Program-made: the position numbers and the translations under genes
Part shown: positions 17,404 through 25,568 of the stretch, one piece after another
How the letters are laid out: each line of letters starts with the position of its first letter
Numbering within the stretch: the stretch's first letter is position 1
DNA from: Blautia wexlerae DSM 19850
GTDB taxonomy: Bacteria > Bacillota > Clostridia > Lachnospirales > Lachnospiraceae
Reading direction: 5' to 3'
DNA length: 64,000 bases
Assembly (NCBI RefSeq): GCF_025148125.1
Contig: NZ_CP102267.1
Span: 785,001-849,000, forward strand
Notes under the pieces: model-generated
The model's database searches: none
What the model was told of the DNA's origin: nothing
What the model saw: only the letters and a program-made list of their open reading frames with translations

Positions 17404-17724
17404 GTGAGTAAGCGGTGCTTTAGAACCTGTAAAAGGAGGAAAGCACCCATGCTGCAAGCAAGGAAAAGGCATTCGTGTAGCGATTCATCAAAAAAACTCT
17501 TCCATTATGGGGAAACGAAGAGAGTCATTTATATGCAGGATATGCGTTAAGTGTTAGATGTTCCGTGCAGTATCCTGCATGGTTTAGAAGAAATGTCGGA
17601 TTAGCTGAATGCTGGTTCGGCTTTTTCTTTTATCATGGAAGGAAACTATTTTTTTATCCTGGCTGCAGATCGCCACCTTTAGAAATTTGGAAACTAATTC
17701 ATTTTCAAATTTCGGAGGTAAAGG
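17404..17724. other. Stretch with one possible small ORF only
   Basis: Holds the possible 33-codon frame at 17449, a hairpin-like stretch near 17598-17625 (GGATTAGCTGAATGCTGGTTCGG) followed by CTTTTTCTTTT, and the ribosome site GGAGG of the next gene. No other gene is supported. Confidence 0.4.
17449..17550 (+). CDS. Possible 33-residue basic peptide
   Basis: A short frame that starts ATG after a strong AAAGGAGGA and encodes a basic peptide (MLQARKRHSCSDSSKKLFHY at its start). The ribosome site and the upstream operator-like repeats speak for it; the size and lack of a known family speak against. Confidence 0.3.
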   Translation: MLQARKRHSCSDSSKKLFHYGETKRVIYMQDMR

Positions 17725-18171
17725 ATGAAAGAAGAGAAAAAATACAGTGGTTCTAAAACAAGAAACTATTTTACGGCATATTTGTTGGCATCTATCCAGG
17801 GGAGACGACTCCGGTATCTGGAAAAGCAGCAGAAAATACTATTTGCGGAGGAGAATCTGGAGGATAAAGAAATCACAGATATAGACATTTCTTTGGAGGA
17901 ACGATTAGAACTTGAGAAAAAGGAACAGTTACTTCTGGATGAATCCAAGGGAATTTATCCAGAGTGGAATGAGATGACGGACATAAACCTTATGGAAGCC
18001 ATGTTTTCTTTGCAGGAGGAAGAACGAAAGCTTATCTATCAGCATGTCTTTGAGGAGCGTACATTTAAAGAAATGAGCATCTTGAATCAGATGCCGGAAG
18101 AACGGTGTAAAGGTGCATATTATTGGGCTATTCGGAAAATACGCAAGAGAATGGGAGGAAAGAGATCATGA
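17725..18171 (+). CDS. Sigma-70-like region 4 protein of a mobile element
   Basis: 148 residues: a basic N-terminus, an acidic central helix, and a C-terminal stretch (LMEAMFSLQEEERKLIYQHVFEERTFKEMS then CKGAYYWAIRKIRKRM) that fits sigma region 4 as in Tn916-type ORF7/ORF8 regulators. The next gene (sigma region 2-like) overlaps its stop by ATGA-type coupling, so together they may form a split sigma-like pair controlling the element. Confidence 0.6.
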   Translation: MKEEKKYSGSKTRNYFTAYLLASIQGRRLRYLEKQQKILFAEENLEDKEITDIDISLEERLELEKKEQLLLDESKGIYPEWNEMTDINLMEAMFSLQEEERKLIYQHVFEERTFKEMSILNQMPEERCKGAYYWAIRKIRKRMGGKRS

Positions 18172-18356
18172 ATTTTAAAGAATTGTTATACCGGGCAAGG
18201 CAAGGGGATGAAGATGCTATTCTGGAAATATTTGAAATGTACCGACCACTTTTAATTAAAAATGCTTTGGTAGAAGGGATTTTTGATGAAGATCTGTATC
18301 AGGAATTGACAGCAGAATTGCTGAAGTGCATACGGTATTTTAGAGATGTAGAATAG
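18168..18356 (+). CDS. Small helix-turn-helix (sigma region 2-like) protein
   Basis: 62 residues, MNFKELLYRARQGDEDAILE..., a typical HTH_16/region-2 opening found in conjugative transposon regulators. The ATG at 18168 overlaps the previous gene's end and follows GGGAGGAAAG. It is the last backbone gene before the AT-rich cargo island. Confidence 0.7.
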   Translation: MNFKELLYRARQGDEDAILEIFEMYRPLLIKNALVEGIFDEDLYQELTAELLKCIRYFRDVE

Positions 18357-18363
18357 CATAATC

Positions 18364-18410
18364 AAAGCCTTCTGTGATTATCATATACATTTCAATTACA
18401 GAAGGCTTTA
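18364..18410 (+). terminator. Terminator at the left edge of the cargo island
   Basis: AAAGCCTTCTGTGATT pairs with AATTACAGAAGGCTTT across a short AT loop. It closes the backbone operon; base composition becomes markedly AT-richer right after it. Confidence 0.8.
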
Positions 18411-18537
18411 TAGATAAAGGCATTATAACAGTTATAGGATCATCTATACAAGAAAAAGTGCAAAGGAGACAAAAAATATAGAAAAAAAATATGCTATTAG
18501 TATAATTATTAAAAATATGTGTATGGGAGAAAATAAA

Positions 18538-18714
18538 ATGGATAAGAGAAAAGAAAAAAGTATTGGTGAAGTTCTTTCAGAACATGAAAGGGAAGTAATA
18601 AAAGTATATAGACAGTTGTCGGAAGATAATAAATTGACAATAGATATTTTGATTATGAGACTTAGAAAGCATGAACAGGAGGTGATGACTGATGCTGAAA
18701 GTGGCAATATGTGA
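18538..18714 (+). CDS. Short regulator tail-domain protein preceding a LytTR regulator
   Basis: 58 residues from the ATG at 18538. It has no helix-turn-helix, but residues about 13-50 (HEREVIKVYRQLSEDNKLTI...RLR) match the C-terminal tails of the two Xre proteins at 22026 and 37858, which share I-x-x-x-Y-R-x-L-D/E...N-(R/K)-x-T. It overlaps the LytTR regulator gene by 23 bases; AGGAGG at 18678 lies inside it. Like its longer relatives it is placed just before a response regulator, so the tail may be an interaction domain. A start at 18517 is possible. Confidence 0.6.
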   Translation: MDKRKEKSIGEVLSEHEREVIKVYRQLSEDNKLTIDILIMRLRKHEQEVMTDAESGNM

Positions 18715-19411
18715 TGATAACGAAGATTTTACTAAGAGGATTGAGGAGCATACAGAGCATTTTTCGCATGAAAATAATATAGATGTAAAAGTTAGTCGTT
18801 TTATAAGTGGTCCCCAATTGATGTTATCATATTTTTATAGAAAATATGATATAATATTTTTGGATATTACAATGCCAGAAATGGATGGTTTTGAGACTGC
18901 AGAAAGAATACGCAAGATAGATTCAAATGTTGTTATTATATTTTGTAGTTCATTTTATAATCTTCCAAATTTACAGAAATGTGTACAAGTTGAAGCAAAA
19001 GATTTTTTGGGAAAACCTGTGCTATATAGAAAAATTGAACTGATTTTGAATAAGGTCTACAATAAAAAAATTATAAATGCTGAGGAAAAACTTATGCTGA
19101 AAACCCAAGAAGGAATTATTGCATTACAAATTTCCGACATTATTTATATGGAAACTGAAAATAAGGCAGTTGTAATACATACAGCAAATAGAAATATTGT
19201 TACGTATAAAAAATTATATGAATTTGAGAAAAGATTGGGAGATAGGTTATTTTATCGTTGCCATCAGGGGTATTTAGTTAATTTAGATTATGTAGAACGA
19301 GTACAGGAGGATTCATTGATATTGAAGGAAAAAGTCACTATTCCAGTGAGTAAATCCAAAAAGGAAGAACTGCTAAAAAAAATGGCAAAATATGTGGCGT
19401 ATCAGTTATAA
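18692..19411 (+). CDS. LytTR-family response regulator 1
   Basis: 239 residues. The receiver domain (1-125) shows the acidic pair Asp8/Asp9, the phospho-acceptor Asp58 in FLDITMPEMDG, and a Lys in LGKPV. A LytTR DNA-binding domain follows (about 135-235; FYRCHQGYLVNLDYVERVQ). Regulators of this type (AgrA, ComE, BlpR) bind two direct repeats about 21 bp apart, the spacing seen at several promoters in this island. It sits directly upstream of peptide precursor A. No kinase gene is adjacent; the kinase at 23071 may serve both LytTR regulators. Confidence 0.93.
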   Translation: MLKVAICDDNEDFTKRIEEHTEHFSHENNIDVKVSRFISGPQLMLSYFYRKYDIIFLDITMPEMDGFETAERIRKIDSNVVIIFCSSFYNLPNLQKCVQVEAKDFLGKPVLYRKIELILNKVYNKKIINAEEKLMLKTQEGIIALQISDIIYMETENKAVVIHTANRNIVTYKKLYEFEKRLGDRLFYRCHQGYLVNLDYVERVQEDSLILKEKVTIPVSKSKKEELLKKMAKYVAYQL

Positions 19412-19416
19412 GCATT

Positions 19417-19480
19417 TTAAGCATAAAAAAAGACGTTTTATACAATGTTTATTGAGAGCAAGAACAAAAAAATTTATCCT
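19417..19480 (+). promoter_or_regulatory. Likely LytTR-type promoter of precursor A
   Basis: TTAAGCAT (19417-19424) and TTATACAA (19438-19445) are 21 bp apart; 29 bp later is TATCCT (19475-19480) as a weak -10. The predicted transcript start leaves about 25 bases before the precursor ATG, like the other promoters of this set. The match is weaker than at the phospholipase and radical SAM operons. Confidence 0.45.
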
Positions 19481-19511
19481 ATATTATAAAAAACGAAAGG
19501 AGGAATGCCTA

Positions 19512-19673
19512 ATGGACAATGAAACAATAAATGAAATGGAACAAACAACAAAAGAGTTAGATTTATCTGCTGAAGAAATTCAAGGATATATTGCATGCTC
19601 AAATAGAACGCAATATTGCTTGACAGATTGTCCTTGGCCTTTTGATGGGGCATATTTATCAGGAATTGATTAA
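19512..19673 (+). CDS. Peptide precursor A of a radical-SAM RiPP system
   Basis: 53 residues with GGAGG just upstream. The first part is an acidic leader (MDNETINEMEQTTKELDLSA); the C-terminal part holds Cys29, Cys36 and Cys40 as C-x6-C-L-T-D-C, then PWPFDGAYLSGID. Precursors B and C have exactly the same cysteine spacing. It lies between a LytTR regulator and two radical SAM/SPASM enzymes, the classic setting of a ribosomally made, modified peptide. The likely modification (thioether or carbon-carbon links at the CLTDC core) and the cleavage point are unknown. Confidence 0.85.
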   Translation: MDNETINEMEQTTKELDLSAEEIQGYIACSNRTQYCLTDCPWPFDGAYLSGID

Positions 19674-19679
19674 TTTGAA

Positions 19680-19717
19680 AGAGCTACATGGATTAAGAAA
19701 ATCTGTGTGGCTTTTTT
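19680..19717 (+). terminator. Leaky terminator between precursor A and radical SAM 1
   Basis: AGCTACATGGATT pairs imperfectly with AATCTGTGTGGCT and is followed by TTTTTT. The GGAGG of the next gene starts within four bases of the T-run. Such a weak terminator would give much more precursor RNA than enzyme RNA. Confidence 0.6.
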
Positions 19718-19732
19718 AGCAGGAGGATTTTT

Positions 19733-20872
19733 ATGGAATGTACAATATATTTAGCAGAAGGATGTAATTTGAAATGTACATATTGTTATGAAGGAATAGA
19801 TAAGAAGACGGGGAAAATGGATATAAGGACATTTGATCAAACTTTAGCATTTATTATGAAGAACAGAGTGGAAAACGATAAAATACATATTGTATTTTTG
19901 GGGGGAGAGCCATTGCTAAATAAACCCCTGTTTTTTTATGCGATTAATAAGATTAATTCAAATTACAAAGAAATTAGAGATCAATTCAAATTAGAAATGA
20001 CAACGAATGGGGTATTTTTAGATGATAATGTAATAAAGGTTGTAAAGGAAGAAAATATTAATTTATCATTAAGTATCGATGGAGAAGAACATACACAAAA
20101 AAGGAATCGACGTTCAGTATATGGAGATGATACTTTTAGTACAATCAGCAAGAACCTTCAGAAGCTAATTGAGCAGCAGGTTATGTTTAATGTACGCATG
20201 ACAGTAACATGTAATAATGTGGAAGATATGTACAATAATGTTTGTTACTTCTTAGAGAGAGGCGTAAACAGGATTTATATAGCGTATAATTATTTTGACA
20301 ATTGGGATGAGATTAAATTAAAGATTCTTCATGAACAGATGGAGTTATTGGATTCGTTATATATTCACAATATTGCATTAACGTGTTGTAAAGTTATAAA
20401 CCTTTATGATTTTAAGTACACTACATTTTTAGCGAAAAGACCCATTGTATTCTGTTCAGCTGGTACAACAGGGCATTTTGTAGTAAATACAGAGGGAGAT
20501 ATTTATCCCTGTGGCTATGTAGCTAATGACGAAGATTGGAAAATAGGAACTGTATGGACAGGCATAGAAAAAGAAAAGTTCATGTTCAAGGTAGAGAAAT
20601 CTGTAAAAAAAATACATGAATGCCAAAAATGTGAGAAAGCATTTACTTGTATGTCTACAAGATGCGGTTTTCTTAATTATAAGGCAAGTGGATGGTTAAA
20701 TAAGCCTGATGTAGCTATATGTAAATTAGAGCAGGTATTATACTGGCATAATTTGAAAGTTTTTAATGCGTTATACCAGAACAAGTGTCCAAGACTTTTA
20801 GAGTATGTAGAAATTGCGAAGCAATATCAACTGGAACCTAATGATTGTGTAAAATATATGATAGAAGAGTGA
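19733..20872 (+). CDS. Radical SAM/SPASM peptide-modifying enzyme 1
   Basis: 379 residues. The radical SAM cluster motif is C11-x3-C15-x2-C18 (GCNLKCTYCYE), followed by FLGGEPLL for SAM binding. The C-terminal SPASM region has cysteines for auxiliary iron-sulfur clusters (FCSAGTTG, YPCGYV, then C-x2-C and CMSTRCGF up to CKLEQ). Such enzymes use SAM to make a radical that forms new bonds in a peptide. Closest in style to enzyme 3 (25569), with the same CYE signature. Ribosome site AGGAGG; it follows precursor A. Confidence 0.92.
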   Translation: MECTIYLAEGCNLKCTYCYEGIDKKTGKMDIRTFDQTLAFIMKNRVENDKIHIVFLGGEPLLNKPLFFYAINKINSNYKEIRDQFKLEMTTNGVFLDDNVIKVVKEENINLSLSIDGEEHTQKRNRRSVYGDDTFSTISKNLQKLIEQQVMFNVRMTVTCNNVEDMYNNVCYFLERGVNRIYIAYNYFDNWDEIKLKILHEQMELLDSLYIHNIALTCCKVINLYDFKYTTFLAKRPIVFCSAGTTGHFVVNTEGDIYPCGYVANDEDWKIGTVWTGIEKEKFMFKVEKSVKKIHECQKCEKAFTCMSTRCGFLNYKASGWLNKPDVAICKLEQVLYWHNLKVFNALYQNKCPRLLEYVEIAKQYQLEPNDCVKYMIEE

Positions 20873-20879
20873 TATAAAA

Positions 20880-21944
20880 ATGTATTCGATAACATTAGAA
20901 GTAAATCAAATATGTAATTTTAGTTGTGATTACTGCTATCTGGGAAAATTATCTAGTAAGAGAATGGATTTTGTGACGGCTTATCAGGCAATGGAAATAG
21001 CATTTTTAAATGCACAGAGACATCCAGATCATATGGTTTGGATTGACTTTGTAGGAGGAGAGACTTTGCTAAGCTATGAATTCATACGAAAAGTATCTGA
21101 TTGGATTGATTTAGAGGCACAAAAAAGAAATTTGGAAGTTAAATATTCTATTACAACAAATGGAAGTATTATAAATCAAGATATTTTAGAGTGGCTTATT
21201 CGCAAGAAGGTGCAGGTGAAAATTAGCATTGATGGAGGAAAAGAAGTACAAGATAAAAATCGTAAATATTGCGATGGAAGTGGAACACATGACAAAATAA
21301 TTGATAATATTGCTCAATTTCATGAGTACGAGAATAGAACTAAGATGCGTATGCAAGCAACACACGTTGTAACGAGAAACAATTATGAAGATTTATATAA
21401 TAGCGTCAAATATCTGGTAGAGGATCTAGAAATGCAAGTGATAGATTCTGCACTAGATTTGTCTGTAGAATGGAATTATGAACAGTTGGACTTTATAGCT
21501 AAAGAATGGGAAAAGGTTATAGAATACAATTTGATGAGAATTCATAAGGGAAAGCCTTTTATGTGGGGACTCATAATAGATATGCAACAATATTTTGCAC
21601 CGTCTGTATGTAAAGGTTGCGGTGTCGGGGCCATACGAATTTATGTGAGGACTGATGGAAGTATCTATGGGTGTGCATCTAATTTAACAGAGACAGGTTA
21701 TCTTGGAGATGTAAAGGGCGGATTGATTATTCATAAGGTAAAGCATTATTTGGATAATGAGCAAGAATGTTTGAAATGCAATCAGTGTATTTTCAAGAGA
21801 AATTGTTTAGCAAAAATTTGTTTGATGAATAGAACTAGGCAGGAAAATGGAGACGAAATACCCAATTGGGTAATGTGTTATTTAGAGGAAAAAAAACAGA
21901 CATTGTGGAATAAATATAAAGAATATATAAGAATACTTGTATAG
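20880..21944 (+). CDS. Radical SAM/SPASM peptide-modifying enzyme 2
   Basis: 354 residues with C12-x3-C16-x2-C19 (ICNFSCDYCYLGKL) and the SAM-binding motif as FVGGETLL, where the usual Pro is Thr. SPASM cysteines appear as CKGCGVGA, YGCAS, and CLKCNQC...RNCLAKIC...MCYLEE. It resembles enzyme 4 (29407), sharing the CYLG signature and the AHVVT/THVVT segment. It starts seven bases after enzyme 1 without a strong ribosome site, so translation may be coupled. It is the last gene of the precursor A block. Confidence 0.92.
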   Translation: MYSITLEVNQICNFSCDYCYLGKLSSKRMDFVTAYQAMEIAFLNAQRHPDHMVWIDFVGGETLLSYEFIRKVSDWIDLEAQKRNLEVKYSITTNGSIINQDILEWLIRKKVQVKISIDGGKEVQDKNRKYCDGSGTHDKIIDNIAQFHEYENRTKMRMQATHVVTRNNYEDLYNSVKYLVEDLEMQVIDSALDLSVEWNYEQLDFIAKEWEKVIEYNLMRIHKGKPFMWGLIIDMQQYFAPSVCKGCGVGAIRIYVRTDGSIYGCASNLTETGYLGDVKGGLIIHKVKHYLDNEQECLKCNQCIFKRNCLAKICLMNRTRQENGDEIPNWVMCYLEEKKQTLWNKYKEYIRILV

Positions 21945-22025
21945 TGAGTTAAATTTATAAATAATACCACTTATCTATGTAAAATGCCTTCGGAAGTATG
22001 TTATAATAGTATCGGAGGTATAGAG

Positions 22026-22361
22026 ATGAATGTTATACGTCAACTAAGAAAAAAGGTCGGCATTTCACAAAAAGAATTAAGCATCCAGCTGAAACTCAGT
22101 CAACAATCAATTAGTAGAATAGAAAACATGGATAGTTTGGATACTGTTCCTGGATATCTATTATTACGGTTTGCAGATTTTTTTAATGTTACAATTGATA
22201 AATTGATTGGGAAAGACGAGCTGGATTTGTCTGAAGAACAAGAAGATGAGATGTGGCAGATATACAGACAATTGGATTCTGTCAATAGGGAAACTTTATT
22301 AGTTATGGGAAGAAGGTTATTTGATACGCAGGAATCCGATACAAAGATAAGTGGTAGGTGA
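22026..22361 (+). CDS. Xre-family regulator with conserved tail, precedes LytTR regulator 2
   Basis: 111 residues. HTH_3 domain at about 1-65 (VGISQKELSIQLKLSQQSIS), then a tail (about 75-105; MWQIYRQLDSVNRETLLVMG) shared with the proteins at 37858 and 18538. The ATG at 22026 follows CGGAGGT; a TATAAT at about 22001-22006 is a plausible -10. It is followed after 6 bases by a LytTR regulator gene, so the pair is one transcript. Confidence 0.85.
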   Translation: MNVIRQLRKKVGISQKELSIQLKLSQQSISRIENMDSLDTVPGYLLLRFADFFNVTIDKLIGKDELDLSEEQEDEMWQIYRQLDSVNRETLLVMGRRLFDTQESDTKISGR

Positions 22362-22367
22362 GCATAC

Positions 22368-23078
22368 GTGATAAAAATTGCAATATGTGATGATGAAGAA
22401 GTATTCTTGAATACTCTTGAAAGAATGATTAGGAATTATGAGAAGACTATAAAGGAAAAATTATTAATAAAAAGATATACCAAGCCATTATATTTAATGG
22501 ATTCACTGGCAGAAGATTTTCAAGTATTTTTCTTGGATATGCAGATGCCTAATATGGATGGATTTGAATTGGCTAGGGTAATAAGAAAATATGATGAAAA
22601 ATCAACAATTATTTTTGTGACATCCCATAGAGAATATGGGTTAGGGTGTTTCGAATTTGATCCGGCGAATTATATAATTAAACCTATTACCCAAATTCAA
22701 GTTGATTGTGAATTGAATCGTGTTATACGAAAAATTAATTCAGGAGAACGAGAATATATTGGAGTGAAAAGTAACGCAGGTTTCATGAAATTGTTTCTTT
22801 CAGATATCCAGTACATTGAGACGGTAGATAGGAATGTAGTATTCCATACGGTTAGTAAAGGAGATGTAATAGGACGATTTAAGATGCAGGATTTGGAAGT
22901 CCGTTTAGAAAAATATGCGTTTTATAGATGTCATAATGGTGTGATTGTTAATTTGGATTATGTTGATTATGTCCAAGAATTTATGATTGTGTTGGTAAGT
23001 GGAGAAAAAATTTATACGACAAAATCTAGGAAAAAAGAACTGATTAAAAAACTAGCGGAACGGACTGGAAGTGCATAA
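22368..23078 (+). CDS. LytTR-family response regulator 2
   Basis: 236 residues starting at GTG. Receiver domain with Asp8/Asp9 and acceptor Asp57 (FFLDMQMPNMDG), Lys in IIKPIT; LytTR domain from about 135 (FYRCHNGVIVNLDYVDYVQ). It is a paralogue of regulator 1. It overlaps or abuts the AgrC-like kinase gene, making a regulator-kinase pair that probably senses the system's own peptide or another extracellular signal. Confidence 0.93.
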   Translation: MIKIAICDDEEVFLNTLERMIRNYEKTIKEKLLIKRYTKPLYLMDSLAEDFQVFFLDMQMPNMDGFELARVIRKYDEKSTIIFVTSHREYGLGCFEFDPANYIIKPITQIQVDCELNRVIRKINSGEREYIGVKSNAGFMKLFLSDIQYIETVDRNVVFHTVSKGDVIGRFKMQDLEVRLEKYAFYRCHNGVIVNLDYVDYVQEFMIVLVSGEKIYTTKSRKKELIKKLAERTGSA

Positions 23079-24393
23079 AATGAATATAGAGATATTGAAA
23101 GATTTATTTTCTGCCTTTAATATTATATTACTTTTTTATATATTAGGCGAGAGAATGGAAAAAAGAGTAACCAAGAAATTGAGGCTTGTTTTGGGTCTTG
23201 TTATTGCAATAATGCTTTCAATTATAGAAAACAGTTTACATACACATATTATCTATAGTTTTATTTCAATAACCATAATTTCTTTGAGTGCGGGAAGAAT
23301 TATATGGAAATATAGTTTGAAATACTGTTTTATTATAAACTGTATTTTTCTTTCCTTTATATCATTGGCACAGGTGCTTGCGTGTACGATTGAATATATA
23401 CAAACAGAAAAATTTTTATTGGAACTTCCAGACAATTACCAAATACAAATGTTAATAATGTCTGAGATTATTATTACGATAGGTGTATTGATTAGTGTTA
23501 AATTAATCCGGAAAATACCTACGCAAATTAACACCCTAAATTTTGTCACTATTGTAATACCAAATCTGATAAGTATAATTGTAATGTTACTATTAGGGGA
23601 TAAGTTATATTATAGTACGTATATGTTTACTAATATAGAGTCTGTGATAACGATTATGCTAGCGGGTTTTGTTTTGATTATAGGAAGCATGTGCAATGTT
23701 GTGTTATTAGAATATTATCTAAATGCAAAACAGATTGAAAGTGAGAAGAAATTGCAGCTAAAGGAAATGAGTCTTCAATATGATTATTATGTAAGGTTGG
23801 AGAGAGATATGGATGGTGTAAGGCGTATTGCACATGATATACGAAATCATTTGGAAGCTTTACGAGGAAGCAATGATGAGAAGGAGAAAGAAGAATATAT
23901 TGGCAGTATAGAGAATAAATTGGATCGATATGAGAGTTATTGTAACACAGGAAATGCTTTTATTGACAGTATATTGCATAGGAAGAAAATGGATGCAATA
24001 GAGCAAGGGATTGAACTAAAAATTCTTGCGGATTTACGTCCGTTTGCTAATATGAAAAATGAGGATTTATGTGTTGTTATCTCAAATATTTTGGATAATG
24101 CTTTAAGAGAATGTGAATTAAGGAAAAAGGAGGAGCCAGGAAAAGAAAATTTAATTCAATTGCGAGCTGGTAAATTTAGAGGTTTTTTATCAATTGTATG
24201 TGAAAATAGTATAAGAAAAAATCAGGCAAAATATGTTGTATCAAGTAGGGAAATCCAAACAACAAAGCCAGATAAGAGCCGTCATGGATATGGTATTAAA
24301 AATGTAAAAAATATAGTACGAAAATATGGTGGAGAATATTCTATACAAGTAAGAGATGGCATGTTTTGTTTTTCAATTATTGTACCTTTGTGA
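23071..24393 (+). CDS. AgrC-like membrane sensor kinase (GHKL type)
   Basis: About 440 residues. Six or so membrane helices fill the first 210 residues; a coiled-coil linker leads to the histidine box RRIAHDIRNHLEAL (near 255), N-box VISNILDNALREC and G-box HGYGIKNVKNIV. This is the AgrC/ComD family of peptide-sensing kinases that pair with LytTR regulators. A GTG at 23071 (overlapping the regulator) or ATG at 23080 may start it. No AgrB/AgrD pair is present, so the signal is not a classic autoinducer peptide made here. Confidence 0.9.
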   Translation: MHKMNIEILKDLFSAFNIILLFYILGERMEKRVTKKLRLVLGLVIAIMLSIIENSLHTHIIYSFISITIISLSAGRIIWKYSLKYCFIINCIFLSFISLAQVLACTIEYIQTEKFLLELPDNYQIQMLIMSEIIITIGVLISVKLIRKIPTQINTLNFVTIVIPNLISIIVMLLLGDKLYYSTYMFTNIESVITIMLAGFVLIIGSMCNVVLLEYYLNAKQIESEKKLQLKEMSLQYDYYVRLERDMDGVRRIAHDIRNHLEALRGSNDEKEKEEYIGSIENKLDRYESYCNTGNAFIDSILHRKKMDAIEQGIELKILADLRPFANMKNEDLCVVISNILDNALRECELRKKEEPGKENLIQLRAGKFRGFLSIVCENSIRKNQAKYVVSSREIQTTKPDKSRHGYGIKNVKNIVRKYGGEYSIQVRDGMFCFSIIVPL

Positions 24394-24395
24394 CT

Positions 24396-24423
24396 AAAAA
24401 AGAGAGCGCATGCTCTCTTTTTT
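24396..24423. terminator. Terminator after the sensor kinase
   Basis: A perfect palindrome, AAAAAAGAGAGC pairing with GCTCTCTTTTTT, usable in both directions. Confidence 0.9.
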
Positions 24424-24425
24424 GT

Positions 24426-24488
24426 TTAGAAAATAAAAGAGTCAAAATAAGCAATAATTATTGAAATATGTAACAAATTTTTTATACT
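24426..24488 (+). promoter_or_regulatory. LytTR-type promoter of the phospholipase gene
   Basis: Half-sites TTAGAAAA (24426-24433) and ATAAGCAA (24447-24454), 21 bp apart; 28 bp later the -10 TATACT (24483-24488). The block GTCAAAATAAGCAA is nearly the same as that of the promoter at 25471. Predicted leader about 22 bases. Confidence 0.7.
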
Positions 24489-24516
24489 GAAGAAAAAAGT
24501 ATAGGAGGTAATAGGT

Positions 24517-25359
24517 ATGAAGAAAAAACTAAAAATCATGGTATCGCTAATAGGAGTTTTAGCGATGATTTCAGCTAATGTGGTATTTGCAGCAGAATCA
24601 CAGAAAGTTCCCCAGAAGATTCAAGAAATAGCAAATGGTTCCGACGATATCTACGGTGATGGTGCACCTCTGGAGCATGTAGAAAATGGGGATGAACGTT
24701 TTCAATCGGGCGGTATTGATCATACTCATCAGTACATAGTAGCAAATGCACTTACCATTTTGAATAATGATAAAGGGGGAAGCTTATTTAATGATGAATT
24801 AAATGCAAGAATATTAATGGAGGCGACAGATTGGCCTGATAAGGTTGGAAATGAGACGGACTTTGGTACATTTGCAGGGCACTTTTATGATCCAGATACC
24901 GGAAAAAACTGGATGGGACAGACATCACCAACTGCCCGGACAAGAGCAGAGACATATTATGAGAATGCAGTTATCATGTATCAGGCTGGAGATATAAATA
25001 GGGCAATGGATTATCTTGGAAAAGGAACGCACTATGTATCTGATTTGAATGAACCGCACCATGCTTCAAATTTAACGGCGGTAAATAGTAATCATTCAGC
25101 GTTTGAAAAGTATGTAGACAAAAATAGAACATCTTACACGATTTCAGGTAATTCGTTTTCTTCTCAAATCTATAATGATGCAGTTTCTCTATCAGTGGGA
25201 GACTTAATGTTTTCGGCTGCGAAGCATTCAAAAGAACTGGTTGATATGGCACAAAATGAAAGTACATATTCAAATGCAGGAAATCAATCAGTACAGTATG
25301 CAATTAGAACAGTCACACAATATATCTATAAATTTGGAAAAGAAGTGGGAATTTACTAA
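24517..25359 (+). CDS. Secreted zinc-dependent phospholipase C homologue
   Basis: 280 residues with a signal peptide (about 1-26, cut near VVFA-AES). The rest matches the catalytic domain of Bacillus PC-PLC and clostridial alpha-toxin: H69/H71 in HTHQYIVANA, D105 in TDWPDK, H122 in AGHFYDPDTGK, H162 and D166 in THYVSDLNEPHHA, and H183-x3-E187, the zinc ligands of the family. The C-terminal membrane-binding (PLAT) domain of alpha-toxin is absent, as in Bacillus PC-PLC. The N-terminal Trp ligand is not obvious, so processing may differ. It stands alone between two terminators, with the same promoter type as the RiPP operon. Confidence 0.88.
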   Translation: MKKKLKIMVSLIGVLAMISANVVFAAESQKVPQKIQEIANGSDDIYGDGAPLEHVENGDERFQSGGIDHTHQYIVANALTILNNDKGGSLFNDELNARILMEATDWPDKVGNETDFGTFAGHFYDPDTGKNWMGQTSPTARTRAETYYENAVIMYQAGDINRAMDYLGKGTHYVSDLNEPHHASNLTAVNSNHSAFEKYVDKNRTSYTISGNSFSSQIYNDAVSLSVGDLMFSAAKHSKELVDMAQNESTYSNAGNQSVQYAIRTVTQYIYKFGKEVGIY

Positions 25360-25408
25360 AGTTATATTACGGTATGAATAGTAGTATACGTTTGATTCTT
25401 TGTTTATG

Positions 25409-25459
25409 AACCAACTGCAATTATGTATTTATTGCATAATTGTGGTTGGTTGTTGTTTT
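25409..25459 (+). terminator. Terminator after the phospholipase gene
   Basis: A long stem: AACCAACTGCAATTATG pairs with CATAATTGTGGTTGGTT, then TGTTGTTTT. Confidence 0.85.
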
Positions 25460-25470
25460 AAAGAGGACAA

Positions 25471-25533
25471 TCAATCAACTAAAAAGTCAAATTAAGCAAA
25501 AATTATAGAAAAAAATAGGATAAAGAGTACACT
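25471..25533 (+). promoter_or_regulatory. LytTR-type promoter of the radical SAM/export operon
   Basis: Half-sites TCAATCAA (25471-25478) and TTAAGCAA (25492-25499), 21 bp apart; 28 bp later the -10 TACACT (25528-25533). The spacing is identical to the phospholipase promoter. Predicted leader about 29 bases before the ATG at 25569. Confidence 0.7.
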
Positions 25534-25568
25534 GAATTATATTATTACATTTAGGAATAGGAGGATAT

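Noticed and set aside
18692..24393. Classic agr quorum-sensing locus
   Set aside because: LytTR regulators and an AgrC-like kinase are present, but there is no AgrB protease or AgrD peptide gene; the short peptides have the CLTDC radical-SAM context instead.
24517..25359. Full alpha-toxin
   Set aside because: The catalytic domain is present, but the C-terminal membrane-binding domain needed for the toxin is absent, so I call it a phospholipase C homologue only.
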